Origin: Brenneria alni
Lineage (GTDB): Bacteria; Pseudomonadota; Gammaproteobacteria; Enterobacterales; Enterobacteriaceae
Assembly: GCF_003666245.1 (NCBI RefSeq)
Contig: NZ_MJLZ01000003.1
Location: forward strand, 62,001-126,000
Reading direction: 5' to 3'
Length of the DNA: 64,000 nt
In this document: positions 34,096 through 46,239 of the stretch, one piece after another
How positions within the stretch are numbered: the stretch's first letter is position 1
Layout: each line of letters begins with the position of its first letter
The notes under the pieces: model-generated
Database searches by the model: none
Told to the model about the DNA's origin: nothing
Seen by the model: the letters and a program-made list of their open reading frames with translations, nothing else
Translations under genes and position numbers: made by a program

Positions 34096-35073
34096 TTATT
34101 TGATCTTCACCAACGTCCGGCCTGTTACCCTGTTTTCCATCAGTTCGGCGGCGGCGGCGGGTACGTCTTGCAACGTGATTTCATGCGTCACCTGCTGATA
34201 GAACGCAGACGGCAGTATTTCCGCCAGCCGTTGCCAGGCCAACTCGCGGCGCGGCGGTGGCGTCATAACGGAGTCAACGCCCTGCAAGCGAACATTGCGC
34301 AGGATAAAAGGCATGACCGTTGTCGCAAGCGCAATGCCGCCAGCCAGGCCACAGGCTGCAACGGTTGCGTTGTAATCCATCTGCGCCAATAACGTCGCCA
34401 GCACGTTATCGCCGACGGTGTCGATCGCACCGGCCCAACGTTGTTTCTCCAATGGGCGGGCATCACCGCTAAACTCACTGCGTTCAAGCACCTGTTTAGC
34501 GCCCAGCTTTTGCAGATAGCCGATGTTGCTGGCCCGACCGCTTACGGCGGTGACCTGATAGCCCAGTGCGGAAAGCAGGGCTACCGCTGTACTGCCCACC
34601 CCGCCGCTGGCGCCGGTCACCACTATGTCTCCACTTGCGGGCGTTACGCCGCCGTCTTCCAGCGCCATCACGCATAACATTGCCGTAAAGCCGGCGGTGC
34701 CGATCACCATGGCCTGGCGGACATCCAACTTAGGCGGCAAGGCTACCAGCCAGTCGCTTTTCACTCTGGCTTGCTCGGCCAGACCACCCCAGTGATTTTC
34801 GCCTACACCCCATCCGGTAAGAATAACGGATTGACCTGGCTGAAAACGGTCGCTGTCACTGTGGCGTACCGTTCCGGCGAAGTCGATACCGGGAACCATT
34901 GGAAACTGGCGAATAATTTTACCTTTGCCGGTGATGGCCAACGCATCCTTATAGTTGATGCTGGACCAAGCGACGTCTACCATCACATCTCCGGCGGGGA
35001 GTTGATCCATATCGAGTTCACGGATCTGTGGCTGGATGAGTCCATTTAGTTGTTCGAGAACTAGAGCCTGCAT
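34096..35073 (-). CDS. acuI: acrylyl-CoA reductase (NADPH), AcuI
   Basis: A 325-residue zinc-free medium-chain dehydrogenase (YhdH family). It reduces acryloyl-CoA to propionyl-CoA and so removes a toxic electrophile. It has the SSINYKDALAITGKG block at about 38-52 and the Rossmann GASGGVGSTAV at about 150-160, with no structural zinc cysteines. A single-gene unit divergent from csrD, with a shared 121-base promoter region. Confidence 0.96.
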   Translation of the reverse strand: MQALVLEQLNGLIQPQIRELDMDQLPAGDVMVDVAWSSINYKDALAITGKGKIIRQFPMVPGIDFAGTVRHSDSDRFQPGQSVILTGWGVGENHWGGLAEQARVKSDWLVALPPKLDVRQAMVIGTAGFTAMLCVMALEDGGVTPASGDIVVTGASGGVGSTAVALLSALGYQVTAVSGRASNIGYLQKLGAKQVLERSEFSGDARPLEKQRWAGAIDTVGDNVLATLLAQMDYNATVAACGLAGGIALATTVMPFILRNVRLQGVDSVMTPPPRRELAWQRLAEILPSAFYQQVTHEITLQDVPAAAAELMENRVTGRTLVKIK

Positions 35074-35194
35074 GTATGCTCTCCTGTGGCAGGATAAAAA
35101 TATTTAGCGACTATATTTGTTACAGGTAGTATGCAAACTGATAAAAAACAACAAACCCGCTGAAACAACGTTATATCCGGAATAGGATGCAGGG

Positions 35195-37126
35195 ATGGGA
35201 TTTACGAACAGATTCTCTATGCTCATGACACTGTTGACGGCATTCGCTGTTTTCTTAATGCTTTCCAGCAGCATTTTCAGTCTCTTCTATTATAGCCAGC
35301 AGAAAATGACGCAACAGTTAAGAGAGATGGCGGTCAGCATTGATCAGGCGCTTTTGGTGCAATCACCTGGGAATATCAAATTCTGGTTACCGGCGATGAT
35401 GAAAACTGTTGGCGTCGTCGCACTGGAGATTCGGAACGTGGACTCGACGCTGTATTCGCTGCGGCTGCCTGAGGCTGATGATCATCACGTCTACGCGTAC
35501 CGTAATACCCAGCTCCCGCTTATGCATCATTTGGGTATGGTGATTGAAGTGACCTACATCGATCCCCTGTTTGGTATGCCGCGCTTTCTTATATTTACGC
35601 TGTCGGTGTTATTGTCCATCTGCCTGATGGTGCTGTATTTGTCCATTCGCTGGTTACACCGTCAAACGGCAGGAGAGGAACAGCTTGAAGCGCGGGCCAT
35701 ACGCATTCTGAATGGAGAGCGTGAGTCCGTCATGCATGGTTCTGTACGAGAGTGGCCGGTGAATGCCAGCAGCGCCATCGATCAACTGCTGGCTGATCTG
35801 GTTGAAGCCCGTGAGGAGCGCAGCCGGGTAGATACCCTGATCCGTGCTTTTGCCGCGCAGGATGCGGAAACCGGGCTGAACAATCGCTTGTTCTTTGATA
35901 ATCAACTGACCACGCAACTGGAAGATATTGAAAACGTAGGCACTCACGGCATTGTGATGATGATTCGCCTGCCTGATTTCGAAACTTTGCAGGAAACGCA
36001 TGGCTATGGCGGAGCGATTCAGGAATACAGTTTTACGCTGGTGAATTTGCTGTCGACGTTTGTGATGCGCTACCCGTCAGCACTATTGGCACGCTATTTT
36101 AATAGTGATTTTGCCGTGTTGTTGCCGCATTGCACCTTAAAGGAAGCGGATAACATTGCGGCGCAGTTAGTGAAAGCCATTGATATTCTGCCCGTCACGC
36201 CGCTGCTCGATCGAGAGGATATTCTGCATATCGGAATTTGCGCCTATCGCAGCGGGCAAAGTTCAGAACAGGTGATGGAAAGCGTGGAGGATGCGACGCG
36301 TAATGCCGTACTGCAGGGCGGCAATGGCTGGTGTGTTTTTGACCGGCAGGTGCCGGACAAAGGTCGCGGCAGTGTGAAATGGCGCACGTTGCTGGAGCAA
36401 ACGCTCGCCCGCGGTGGGCCGAGACTGTATCAGAAACCGGCGGTTACCAGGGATGATGTGGTGCATCACCGTGAAATGATGAGTCGTATTTATGATGGTA
36501 CGCAAGAGTTGCTGGCGGCGGAGTATATGCCGCTGGTGCAGCAGCTTGGTCTGACAGCCAGCTATGACCGCCAACTGGTTTCCCGGATTATAGCATTAAC
36601 GGTTAGCTGGCCTGGTGAAACACTGGCTATGCCGGTTAGCGTGGACTCACTTTTGCAAAAGACATTTCTTTGCTGGTTGCAGGAAACGCTGCTGCAATGT
36701 CCGAAAAAGCAACGAGAATGCATTTTATTTGAACTTGCGGAGGCCGATGTCTGTCAATATATCGGTCGTTTGCGTCCGGCACTGAACCTTATATTAAGTT
36801 TTGGGTGTCGTCTGGCGGTCGCTCAGGCGGGATTAACGCTGGTCAGCACCACCTACATTAAGTCATTACAGGTGGAAATCATCAAACTTCATCCCGGTCT
36901 GGTGCGCAGCCTTGAACGACGCCCGGAGAATCAGCTGTTTGTGCAGAGCCTGACGGAAGCCTGTAAGGGAACGCAAACCAAAGTTTTTGCCGCCGGTGTT
37001 CGCACCAAAGAAGAATGGCGGACGCTATTGGATAAGGGCGTTTATGGCGGTCAGGGCGATTTTTTTGCCACTTCGGTTCCAGTGAATGATGAGCTGAAAA
37101 AATATTCACCGCACTATCGTGTTTAG
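35195..37126 (+). CDS. csrD: CsrD, RNase E specificity factor with degenerate GGDEF and EAL domains
   Basis: A 643-residue membrane protein. Two membrane segments (about 10-30 and 130-155) flank a periplasmic part; then come a HAMP-like linker, a GGDEF-like domain and an EAL-like domain. The catalytic motifs are lost: the GGDEF site reads YFNSDF and the EAL site EYMPLV, as in E. coli CsrD. It therefore neither makes nor degrades c-di-GMP, but targets CsrB/CsrC RNAs to RNase E. ATG 35195 follows GCAGGG. It precedes mreB as in E. coli. Confidence 0.95.
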   Translation: MGFTNRFSMLMTLLTAFAVFLMLSSSIFSLFYYSQQKMTQQLREMAVSIDQALLVQSPGNIKFWLPAMMKTVGVVALEIRNVDSTLYSLRLPEADDHHVYAYRNTQLPLMHHLGMVIEVTYIDPLFGMPRFLIFTLSVLLSICLMVLYLSIRWLHRQTAGEEQLEARAIRILNGERESVMHGSVREWPVNASSAIDQLLADLVEAREERSRVDTLIRAFAAQDAETGLNNRLFFDNQLTTQLEDIENVGTHGIVMMIRLPDFETLQETHGYGGAIQEYSFTLVNLLSTFVMRYPSALLARYFNSDFAVLLPHCTLKEADNIAAQLVKAIDILPVTPLLDREDILHIGICAYRSGQSSEQVMESVEDATRNAVLQGGNGWCVFDRQVPDKGRGSVKWRTLLEQTLARGGPRLYQKPAVTRDDVVHHREMMSRIYDGTQELLAAEYMPLVQQLGLTASYDRQLVSRIIALTVSWPGETLAMPVSVDSLLQKTFLCWLQETLLQCPKKQRECILFELAEADVCQYIGRLRPALNLILSFGCRLAVAQAGLTLVSTTYIKSLQVEIIKLHPGLVRSLERRPENQLFVQSLTEACKGTQTKVFAAGVRTKEEWRTLLDKGVYGGQGDFFATSVPVNDELKKYSPHYRV

Positions 37127-38488
<1,362 letters not shown>

Positions 38489-38500
38489 TCCGGCCAGGAA

Positions 38501-38561
38501 AAGGGGGCGCCGTATGGATGAATGCGTGTATTTTTCATCCCGCTCGGCAGCCCCCTTTTTT
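38501..38561 (+). terminator. composite terminator behind mreB
   Basis: AAGGGGGC at 38501 pairs with GCCCCCTT ending in TTTTTT at 38561. Inside it GCCG/CGGC and GGATGAA/TTCATCC continue the helix, giving one long nested hairpin. It starts 12 bases after the mreB stop and would end much of the mreB transcript. Confidence 0.85.
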
Positions 38562-38567
38562 AATTGG

Positions 38568-38688
38568 CAGGCCGTCGCTGTGCGACGTTGAAAATCGCTC
38601 CAGGCGATTTTTTACTCGTCTCATCCGTGAGACTCGCCTTCCAGGCCGTCGCTGTGCGACGTTGAAAATCGCTCCAGGCGATTTTTTA
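38568..38688 (+). repeat. tandem duplicated terminator-like unit between mreB and mreC
   Basis: A 47-base unit occurs twice without change, at 38568-38614 and 38642-38688 (period 74). Each copy has a small hairpin GTCGC-TGT-GCGAC and then AAATCGC/GCGATTT followed by TTTT, a short terminator. Between the copies is a further hairpin GTCTCA/TGAGAC. Together with the terminator at 38501 this makes three possible stops before mreC, which suggests attenuation of mreCD relative to mreB. Confidence 0.85.
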
Positions 38689-38715
38689 TCTTGCTGTCGA
38701 GGAATACGCAATTTT

Positions 38716-39687
38716 ATGAAGCCGATTTTTAGCAGGGGGCCTTCCCTGCAACTACGACTTTTCCTTGCTGTCGTTACCGCGATTTTTATGATTATTGCCG
38801 ACAGTCGGCTTGGTGCGTTCGTTAAAATCAGAACGTACATGGATACCGCCGTCAGCCCCTTCTATTTTCTGGCAAATGGCCCGCGTCAGGTGCTGGATAA
38901 CATGTCTGAATCTTTGGCGACTCGTAATCAACTGGGGCTGGAAAATACCGCGTTGCGTCAGGAATTGCTAATGAAAAACAGCGAGTTATTGCTACTGGGG
39001 CAACTCAAACAAGAGAATGCCCGGTTACGTGAACTGCTGGGTTCTCCGCTGCGTCAGGATGAGCAAAAAATGGTTACTCAGGTGATTTCTGCAGGAACCG
39101 ATCCCTATAGCGACCAGGTTGTCATCGATAAAGGGCGAGTAAACGGCGTGTATGAGGGCCAGCCGGTCATCAGTGACAAAGGCGTGGTCGGTCAGGTGGT
39201 TGCGGTTGGGCAGATTACCAGCCGGGTTTTGCTGATTTGTGATGTTTCCCATGCGCTGCCTATTCAGGTTTTGCGCAATGATATCCGTGTGATTGCCGCC
39301 GGTAATGGCTGTACAGACGATCTGCAACTGGAACACTTACCCAATAACACGGACATTCGCGTCGGTGATGTGTTGGTGACGTCTGGACTGGGGGGCCGCT
39401 TCCCGGAAGGCTATCCTGTGGCGGTGGTGTCATCGGTAACAATCGATACTCAACGGGCATATACTGTGATTCAGGCTCGTCCTACGGCTGGCTTGCAGCG
39501 TTTGCGCTATCTGTTACTGCTGTGGGGGGGGGACAGAAATTCAAGCACCGCTTTACCACCGGCGGAAGTTCACCGTGTCGCCAATGAGCGGCTGATGCAG
39601 ATGATGCCACAGGTATTACCGCCTCCTGATGAGATGGGGCCGCCGCCTGCTGCCGATCCTGCTATGTCGCCGGGAGTGCGCCAATGA
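38716..39687 (+). CDS. mreC: rod shape-determining protein MreC
   Basis: A 323-residue bitopic protein that bridges MreB/MreD to PBP2 in the periplasm. It has a cytoplasmic start (MKPIFSRGP), a membrane helix (about 13-30), a coiled coil (about 60-115), and beta domains with [23 protein letters not shown] and [18 protein letters not shown]. It is shorter than E. coli MreC in the Pro-rich tail. ATG 38716 begins after the duplicated hairpins. A run of nine G (39524-39532) in codons 270-273 is unusual. The stop overlaps mreD. Confidence 0.96.
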   Translation: MKPIFSRGPSLQLRLFLAVVTAIFMIIADSRLGAFVKIRTYMDTAVSPFYFLANGPRQVLDNMSESLATRNQLGLENTALRQELLMKNSELLLLGQLKQENARLRELLGSPLRQDEQKMVTQVISAGTDPYSDQVVIDKGRVNGVYEGQPVISDKGVVGQVVAVGQITSRVLLICDVSHALPIQVLRNDIRVIAAGNGCTDDLQLEHLPNNTDIRVGDVLVTSGLGGRFPEGYPVAVVSSVTIDTQRAYTVIQARPTAGLQRLRYLLLLWGGDRNSSTALPPAEVHRVANERLMQMMPQVLPPPDEMGPPPAADPAMSPGVRQ

Positions 39688-40172
39688 ATCGCTACCGCAG
39701 ACATGGTAACTGGGTTATCTGGCTCTCTTTTTTGATCGCAATGGTATTGCAGATTATGCCGTGGCCGGAGCAGATTTATGTTTATCGTCCCTCCTGGCTG
39801 ACGTTGTTTCTTATTTATTGGGTCATGGCGTTACCGCACCGGGTTAACGTGGGAACGGGATTCGTGCTGGGCATGATTATGGATCTGATTTTAGGATCTA
39901 CATTAGGTGTACGGGCGCTGGCCATGAGTCTTGTCGCTTATCTGGTGGCGTTTAAATTTCAGCTCTTCCGTAATATGGCGCTATGGCAACAGGCATTGAT
40001 TGTGATACTGCTTTCGCTGTTGATGGATTTGGTTGTGTTCTGGGCGGAGTTTCTGGTGATTAATGTCTCTTTCCGCCCGGAAACATTCTGGAATAGCGTG
40101 GTCGACGGCGTACTTTGGCCGTGGCTGTTCCTGCTGATGCGTAAAATACGCCGTCAGTTCACCGTGCAATAG
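39684..40172 (+). CDS. mreD: rod shape-determining protein MreD
   Basis: A 162-residue inner-membrane protein with five to six helices, the E. coli length. With MreC it regulates the RodA-PBP2 elongation synthase. Typical segments are [20 protein letters not shown] and [20 protein letters not shown]. The ATG overlaps the mreC stop by four bases, showing coupled translation. Confidence 0.97.
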   Translation: MNRYRRHGNWVIWLSFLIAMVLQIMPWPEQIYVYRPSWLTLFLIYWVMALPHRVNVGTGFVLGMIMDLILGSTLGVRALAMSLVAYLVAFKFQLFRNMALWQQALIVILLSLLMDLVVFWAEFLVINVSFRPETFWNSVVDGVLWPWLFLLMRKIRRQFTVQ

Positions 40173-40180
40173 GGCCGCTC

Positions 40181-40774
40181 ATGACTCAACTTTATCTGGC
40201 GTCTTCTTCCCCCCGTCGCCGGGAACTGCTCGTGCTGCTCGATATGCCTTTTGCACCTCTTAGTGTGGCGGTGGAAGAGCGGCGTTTGCCAAATGAAACG
40301 GCTGAAAGCTATGTGCGTCGTCTGGCGCATGGGAAAGCGTCTGCGGGCGTATTGGTTGCGCCGTCAGATTTGCCGGTGCTGGGCGCAGATACTATTGTGG
40401 TATTAAACGGACAAGTGCTGGAAAAACCACGTGACGAAGCTCATGCTGCGCAGATGCTGACACAACTCTCCGGGCAACAACATCAGGTGATGACTGCGGT
40501 GGCGTTGGCCGACAGACACGATATGTTAAGCAGTCTGGTCGTGACCGATGTCGTATTCCGCACACTTTCCCGTCAGGACATTGATAACTATATCGCCAGT
40601 GGGGAGCCGATGGATAAAGCCGGATCCTACGGTATTCAGGGCAAGGGCGGGTGTTTTGTTAAGTCGATCAAGGGAAGTTACCATGCCGTGGTAGGATTAC
40701 CGTTGGTGGAAACCCATGAGTTATTCAGTAATTTTGCTGCGCTGCGGATTGCAAGAGGAAAACATGACTGCTGA
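40181..40774 (+). CDS. yhdE: Maf family nucleotide pyrophosphatase (dTTP/UTP, YhdE)
   Basis: A 197-residue Maf protein that hydrolyses dTTP, UTP and modified pyrimidine nucleotides to monophosphates. It has [14 protein letters not shown] (phosphate and base pocket), LGADTIVVL with the catalytic Asp, [12 protein letters not shown] and [13 protein letters not shown]. It lies 8 bases after mreD and overlaps rng by 11 bases, the conserved mreBCD-maf-rng order. Confidence 0.96.
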   Translation: MTQLYLASSSPRRRELLVLLDMPFAPLSVAVEERRLPNETAESYVRRLAHGKASAGVLVAPSDLPVLGADTIVVLNGQVLEKPRDEAHAAQMLTQLSGQQHQVMTAVALADRHDMLSSLVVTDVVFRTLSRQDIDNYIASGEPMDKAGSYGIQGKGGCFVKSIKGSYHAVVGLPLVETHELFSNFAALRIARGKHDC

Positions 40775-42233
40775 GTTACTGGTAAACGTCACACCTTCAG
40801 AGACGCGGGTTGCTTATATTGATGGCGGTATTTTGCAGGAAATCCATATTGAGCGTGAATCCAGGCGCGGCATTGTCGGCAATATCTATAAAGGCCGGGT
40901 GAGCCGGGTATTACCGGGTATGCAGGCAGCGTTTGTGGATATCGGGCTGGATAAAGCGGCGTTCCTACATGCCTCCGATATTATGCCGCATACGGAATGT
41001 GTTGCCGGTGATGAACAGAAAAACTTCCATGTGCGCGATATTGCTGAACTGGTACGTCAGGGACAAGATCTGATGGTGCAGGTGGTTAAAGATCCGCTGG
41101 GCACCAAAGGCGCTCGCCTGACGACGGATATCACGCTGCCATCGCGGTATCTGGTGTTTATGCCGGGGGCGTCTCATGTTGGCGTTTCACAGCGAATCGA
41201 AAGTGAAGCCGAGCGCGAGCGTTTAAAGAAAACGGTTGCAGACTATTGTGATGAGCAAGGCGGGTTCATTATTCGTACCGCCGCGGAAGGGATCGGCGAG
41301 GAAGAGCTTTCTCAGGACGCCGCTTTTCTAAAGCGCTTGTGGGGTAAGGTCATGGAGCGTAAAAAACGTAACCAGACCAAATATCAGATCTATGGCGAAG
41401 TCGCTTTGGCGCAGCGGATCCTGCGTGATTTCGCCGGGGAGGCGCTGGATCGCATCCGTGTGGATTCCCGGCTGACCTATGACTCGCTGCTGGAGTTTAC
41501 CGCAGAATATATCCCGGAAATGGCCAATAAACTGGAGCATTATGCTGGTACACAACCCATCTTTGATTTGTTTGATGTGGAAAATGAAATTCAGCGGGCG
41601 CTGGAAAGAAAAGTTGGCTTAAAATCAGGTGGTTATCTGATTATCGATCAGACAGAAGCCATGACCACCATTGATATCAATACCGGGGCATTCGTCGGCC
41701 ACCGTAATCTGGACGAAACCATTTTTAATACCAACATCGAAGCGACCCAGGCGGTGGCCCGGCAGCTTCGTTTACGTAATCTAGGCGGCATTATCATCAT
41801 TGATTTTATCGATATGAACAACGAAGATCACCGCCGCCGCGTACTGCACTCTCTGGAGCAGGCGTTAAGTAAAGATCGGGTAAAAACCAGTATTAATGGC
41901 TTCTCTCAACTAGGATTAGTAGAGATGACGCGTAAGCGAACCCGTGAGAGTATAGAGCACGTATTATGTAATGAGTGCCCAACGTGCCACGGGCGCGGTA
42001 CGGTGAAAACGGTTGAAAGCGTCTGTTATGAGATTATGCGTGAGATTGTGCGCGTTCATCATGCTTATGATAGCGATCGCTTCCTGGTCTATGCATCGCC
42101 GACGGTGGGTGAAGCGCTGAAAAGCGAAGAGTCACATGCACTGGCTGAGGTAGAGATTTTCGTTGGCAAGCAGGTCATGGTACAAATTGAACCATTGTAT
42201 AGCCAGGAGCAGTTTGACGTTGTAATGATGTAA
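40764..42233 (+). CDS. rng: ribonuclease G
   Basis: A 489-residue endonuclease, the E. coli length, that trims the 5' end of 16S rRNA and degrades some mRNAs. It has an S1 domain (about 38-120, [21 protein letters not shown]), a 5'-sensor and RNase H regions, and a catalytic DNase-like domain with IDFIDM (metal-binding Asp). The zinc link is CPTCHGRG at about 407-414. ATG 40764 follows AAGAGGAAA and overlaps the maf gene. Confidence 0.97.
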   Translation: MTAELLVNVTPSETRVAYIDGGILQEIHIERESRRGIVGNIYKGRVSRVLPGMQAAFVDIGLDKAAFLHASDIMPHTECVAGDEQKNFHVRDIAELVRQGQDLMVQVVKDPLGTKGARLTTDITLPSRYLVFMPGASHVGVSQRIESEAERERLKKTVADYCDEQGGFIIRTAAEGIGEEELSQDAAFLKRLWGKVMERKKRNQTKYQIYGEVALAQRILRDFAGEALDRIRVDSRLTYDSLLEFTAEYIPEMANKLEHYAGTQPIFDLFDVENEIQRALERKVGLKSGGYLIIDQTEAMTTIDINTGAFVGHRNLDETIFNTNIEATQAVARQLRLRNLGGIIIIDFIDMNNEDHRRRVLHSLEQALSKDRVKTSINGFSQLGLVEMTRKRTRESIEHVLCNECPTCHGRGTVKTVESVCYEIMREIVRVHHAYDSDRFLVYASPTVGEALKSEESHALAEVEIFVGKQVMVQIEPLYSQEQFDVVMM

Positions 42234-42361
42234 GATTCACGCCAACCGTGAACGCGTCTTTGCCGGGCGCTCAGGGTTGGAGACAGCATGACTCCGATAA
42301 CCACAACCCCTGTGAAAGCGGCTTTCGCTCGTCGGTCAGCGACGAAAACAAGGAGAAATAC

Positions 42362-45300
42362 GTGAGGCGACTGCCCGGAATATTATTAGCAACGGGCGCC
42401 ACTCTTATTGTGATTGTTGCGCTGTTAGTCAGCGGTTTAAGATTGGTGCTGCCACAGCTCGATCACTTCCGGCCACAACTGGTGGCATGGGCACAGTCTG
42501 TCGCTGGGGTTCCACTGGAAATCGGATCGCTGAAAGGACGCTGGGAATCTTTCGGCCCCACGCTGGAAATTGAAAATTTTCAGACTTCCCTGCCGGAGTC
42601 GGACTGGCGGGTTGAGCGTATTACACTGGCGCTGGATGTCTGGCAATCCTTGCTGCATGGGCGCTGGCAGTTCCGCGATCTCACCTTCTATCAGCTACAG
42701 CTTGATATCAATGCAACGCTTGCCGGAAAGCGCCAGGATGGCGAGCTCATCGTATCCGGAAAGCTGAACGATCTCTTTCTGCGTCAGTTTGATCATTTTG
42801 ATCTGCGCGACAGCCATATCTCTTTTCTCACGCCATCGGGCGCACGTGCGGAATTCAGCGTACCACAACTGACCTGGCTGAATTCTGACAAACGCCACCG
42901 CGCCGAAGGGCTTATCAGCCTGTCGAGCTTTAACGGTCAGCATGGCGTGGTGCAGATGAGAATGGATTTGGACGACGATCAGGGGTTACTCAACAACGGG
43001 ATGCTTTACCTACAGGCCGACAATATTGATATGAAGCCCTGGTTCAGCCGCTGGATGAAGAATAACACCGGATTGGAAAGTGCGGATTTCAGTCTGGCCG
43101 CCTGGCTTAATGTGCGTAAGGGCGATATTCAGAGTGGGGATGTGTTTCTTAATCAGGGAACCGCCACCTGGGGCGAGGCTGAGAATACCCATCGCCTGAA
43201 CGTTGACGATATGGTTTTGCATGTTAGCCGTGAGAAAAATGGCTGGCAGCTTACCGTGCCTGCGCTGAACCTGACAACCGATGGCGTTGCCTGGCCGAAA
43301 GGCCAGTTTTCTGCGCTTTGGCTACCGAAGAATGAACCTATGCTGGGGCCAGACCGCCAGGAAGAATTACGCATTCGCGCCAGCAATCTGGATCTGGCGC
43401 GTATTGATGCGCTGCTGCCGCTCTTGTCTGCCACGACGCCGGCATTAAAAGAACGCTGGGCGTCGCTGCAACCACAAGGCAGGCTCAGTATGCTTGCGGT
43501 GGATATTCCCCTGCAACAGCCGGAGAAAAGCCGTTTTCAGGCCGAATGGCATGATGTGAGCTGGCAGGCGTGGCAATGTTTGCCGGGCGTGGATCATTTT
43601 TCCGGCTCGGTAATGGGCAGTGTCGAACGCGGGCAGTTGGATGTGGGGCTGACGAACAGCACGCTGCCGAACAACGGGACGTTTCGGGCGCCGCTGGAAA
43701 TCACCCAGGCCAGCGGCGTCTTTAACTGGCGTTATAACAGTCAGGGATGGGAACTGTGGAGCGATGGGCTGGATGTTCAGGCTAAATCATTGTGGATAAA
43801 CGGAGATTTTCATTATCAGCAACCCGAAAAAGGCGATCCCAGACTGGATATTCTGGCGGGCCTGCGTTTGACGGATGCCGCTGATGCCTGGCGCTATTAT
43901 CCTGAACCCTTTATGGGGCAGGAACTGGTGGATTATCTGAGCGGCGCGCTTAAAGGCGGACAGGCTGATAATGGCACGTTGATATTTGCCGGCGATCCGC
44001 AGCATTTTCCCTACACACACAATGAAGGACAGTTTGAAGTCTGGGTGCCGGTAAAAAATTCCACCTTTCAGTTCCAGCCAGGTTGGCCTGCGTTAACGCA
44101 GTTGGATATCAATCTTAATTTTGTCAATAACGGCTTATGGATGTTGGCGCCGCAGATCTGGCTGGGAGAAGTAGAAGGCAAGAATATCAGTGCGGTCATT
44201 CCTGATTACCAGCAAGAACAATTACTGATCGATGGTGAGTTAAGCGGGCCGGGTCAGGAAGTGGGTAACTACATCAATCAAACGCCGCTGAAGTCTTCGC
44301 TGGGGGCTGCGCTTGAGGAATTACAGATCGATGGGCCGGTGAAGGGCGGTCTGCATCTGAATATCCCGCTGGCGGGAGGCGAGGTACAGGCCAGCGGCGA
44401 TATCGTGTTGAATAACAACAGCCTTTACCTTAAGCCGTTATCAACCACGATAAAAAATCTTAGCGGTAAATTCCGCTACGATAACGGTAATCTGCGCAGT
44501 GAAACCCTACAGGCTACCTGGTTGGATCAGCCAATGACGGTGGCTTTTACCACGCAAGAGCAGGATAAAGCCTTTCAGGTTAATGTCGGGCTTCAGGGCG
44601 CATGGCAACCGTCCCGTTTACCGGGGGTGCCAACGTCGGTAAGACAAGAGATATCAGGCAGCGCAGATTGGAAAAGCACGGTATCAGTGACTCTGCCTTA
44701 TCAGGGCGTTACAACGTATAGCGTAGATATACTGGCGGATTTAAATAAAGTAAGTAGTCACTTACCTAGCCCGCTGAATAAACCTGCCGGAGAAAATTTA
44801 CCGTTACAGGTGAAGGTCAAAGGGGATCTGAATGGCTTCACGATGCAGGGTAATCTGGGTAAGGATAATCGGTTTAACAGCCAGTGGTCACTGAAAGGCG
44901 ATACGGTAACGCTGGCGCGCGCCAGCTTGCGCAAAGGGGCTGACACATTGCCGCCTTTGCCGCCGTCATCCTCTCTGGTTATCGATCTTCCTCCGCTGGA
45001 TGGCGAACGCTGGCTTGGCTTGCTGCCGTCCGCACGGTCATCGCTGAATAATGAAGCTGTTCGCCGCATCCGCTTCCCGAAAGCCGTTACCTTGCGTACG
45101 CCTGAGCTTCAACTGCTGGGGCAGCAATGGCACGACCTGTCGATTATCAGTAAGAATACCTTGAGCGGTAATGAGGTTCAGGCGCGGGGGCGTGAGATTG
45201 ACGCAACGCTTGATATACCGAACCGCGGTATGTGGCGCAGTGATATTCGCTATCTTTACTACAATCCTCAGTGGAAAGGTAATGAAGCGACCAACCCTGT

Positions 45301-46180
45301 GGCGCTGGCTGAGAAAAAATCGCCATTGAACGACTCAAACATGAGTTTTGAGGATTGGCCTGCATTGCAGATAAATTGTCGGCAGTGCTGGTTTGCCGGG
45401 CAGAATGTTGGTCATATTCAGGGGACGTTGCAGCCTGAAAAAGAGAAACTGACCTTACGTGATGGCGTCATTGATACAGGTAAGGCCCGAATGACCGTGA
45501 ATGGCAGTTGGCAGGAAAACGCAGAAGGTGTCCGTACAGCTCTGAAGGGGCGCTTACTGGGCGATAGTCTGGTGCAGAATGCCGATTGGTTTGGTATCGA
45601 TACGCCGCTACATGCCGGGTCTTTTGATGTCGATTACGATCTTTATTGGCGTGGTACGCCCTGGGCGCCGGATATTGCCAGCCTGAGCGGCATACTTCAT
45701 GCACGGATAGGTAAAGGCGAAATTGCGGATGCGGGGACAGGTCAGGCTGGGCAATTGCTGCGTTTGGTCAGCTTCGATGCCTTGCTGCGTAAGCTCAAGT
45801 TTGATTTTAGTGATACCTTTGGCAGCGGTTTCTACTTTGACTCTATTCGCAGCACGGCATGGATCAAAGACGGTGTTCTGCATACCGACGATATGCTGGT
45901 TGATGGGTTGGAAGCGGATATTGCCATGAAGGGTAGTGTTGATCTGGTGCGACGGCAGATCAATATGGAAGCGGTGGTTGCACCGGAGATCTCTGCCACC
46001 GTGGGGGTGGCGACCGCGTTTGTTATCAATCCGGTGGTGGGGGCCGCAGTGTTTGCGGCCAGCAAGGCGCTGGCGCCGTTGTGGAATAAAATTTCGCTGA
46101 TCCGCTACCAAATTTCCGGTAGCCTTGATCAACCGAAGATTCAGGAAGTGCTGCGTGAACCGAGTAAAAAAGGTGAGTAG
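42362..46180 (+). CDS. yhdP: AsmA-like phospholipid transport protein YhdP
   Basis: A 1272-residue protein that spans the periplasm and moves phospholipid toward the outer membrane, redundantly with TamB and YdbH. It has an N-terminal membrane helix (PGILLATGATLIVIVALLVSG in part), then a long repeated beta-groove and the AsmA-like C-terminus (DIAMKGSVDLVRRQINMEAV). GTG 42362 begins VRRLPGILL, aligns with E. coli MRRLPGILL, and has AAGGAG upstream. The 38 codons before it have no likeness. It is placed between rng and tldD as in E. coli. Confidence 0.95.
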   Translation: MRRLPGILLATGATLIVIVALLVSGLRLVLPQLDHFRPQLVAWAQSVAGVPLEIGSLKGRWESFGPTLEIENFQTSLPESDWRVERITLALDVWQSLLHGRWQFRDLTFYQLQLDINATLAGKRQDGELIVSGKLNDLFLRQFDHFDLRDSHISFLTPSGARAEFSVPQLTWLNSDKRHRAEGLISLSSFNGQHGVVQMRMDLDDDQGLLNNGMLYLQADNIDMKPWFSRWMKNNTGLESADFSLAAWLNVRKGDIQSGDVFLNQGTATWGEAENTHRLNVDDMVLHVSREKNGWQLTVPALNLTTDGVAWPKGQFSALWLPKNEPMLGPDRQEELRIRASNLDLARIDALLPLLSATTPALKERWASLQPQGRLSMLAVDIPLQQPEKSRFQAEWHDVSWQAWQCLPGVDHFSGSVMGSVERGQLDVGLTNSTLPNNGTFRAPLEITQASGVFNWRYNSQGWELWSDGLDVQAKSLWINGDFHYQQPEKGDPRLDILAGLRLTDAADAWRYYPEPFMGQELVDYLSGALKGGQADNGTLIFAGDPQHFPYTHNEGQFEVWVPVKNSTFQFQPGWPALTQLDINLNFVNNGLWMLAPQIWLGEVEGKNISAVIPDYQQEQLLIDGELSGPGQEVGNYINQTPLKSSLGAALEELQIDGPVKGGLHLNIPLAGGEVQASGDIVLNNNSLYLKPLSTTIKNLSGKFRYDNGNLRSETLQATWLDQPMTVAFTTQEQDKAFQVNVGLQGAWQPSRLPGVPTSVRQEISGSADWKSTVSVTLPYQGVTTYSVDILADLNKVSSHLPSPLNKPAGENLPLQVKVKGDLNGFTMQGNLGKDNRFNSQWSLKGDTVTLARASLRKGADTLPPLPPSSSLVIDLPPLDGERWLGLLPSARSSLNNEAVRRIRFPKAVTLRTPELQLLGQQWHDLSIISKNTLSGNEVQARGREIDATLDIPNRGMWRSDIRYLYYNPQWKGNEATNPVALAEKKSPLNDSNMSFEDWPALQINCRQCWFAGQNVGHIQGTLQPEKEKLTLRDGVIDTGKARMTVNGSWQENAEGVRTALKGRLLGDSLVQNADWFGIDTPLHAGSFDVDYDLYWRGTPWAPDIASLSGILHARIGKGEIADAGTGQAGQLLRLVSFDALLRKLKFDFSDTFGSGFYFDSIRSTAWIKDGVLHTDDMLVDGLEADIAMKGSVDLVRRQINMEAVVAPEISATVGVATAFVINPVVGAAVFAASKALAPLWNKISLIRYQISGSLDQPKIQEVLREPSKKGE

Positions 46181-46239
46181 CGTCATAACTGGTTGGCACG
46201 GTTCGTTCGCCCGATTTCATCTAATAAAGAGTGAAAAAT

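Noticed and set aside
35195-37126. Active diguanylate cyclase or phosphodiesterase
   Set aside because: Both GGDEF and EAL signatures are replaced (YFNSDF and EYMPLV), and the whole protein matches CsrD.
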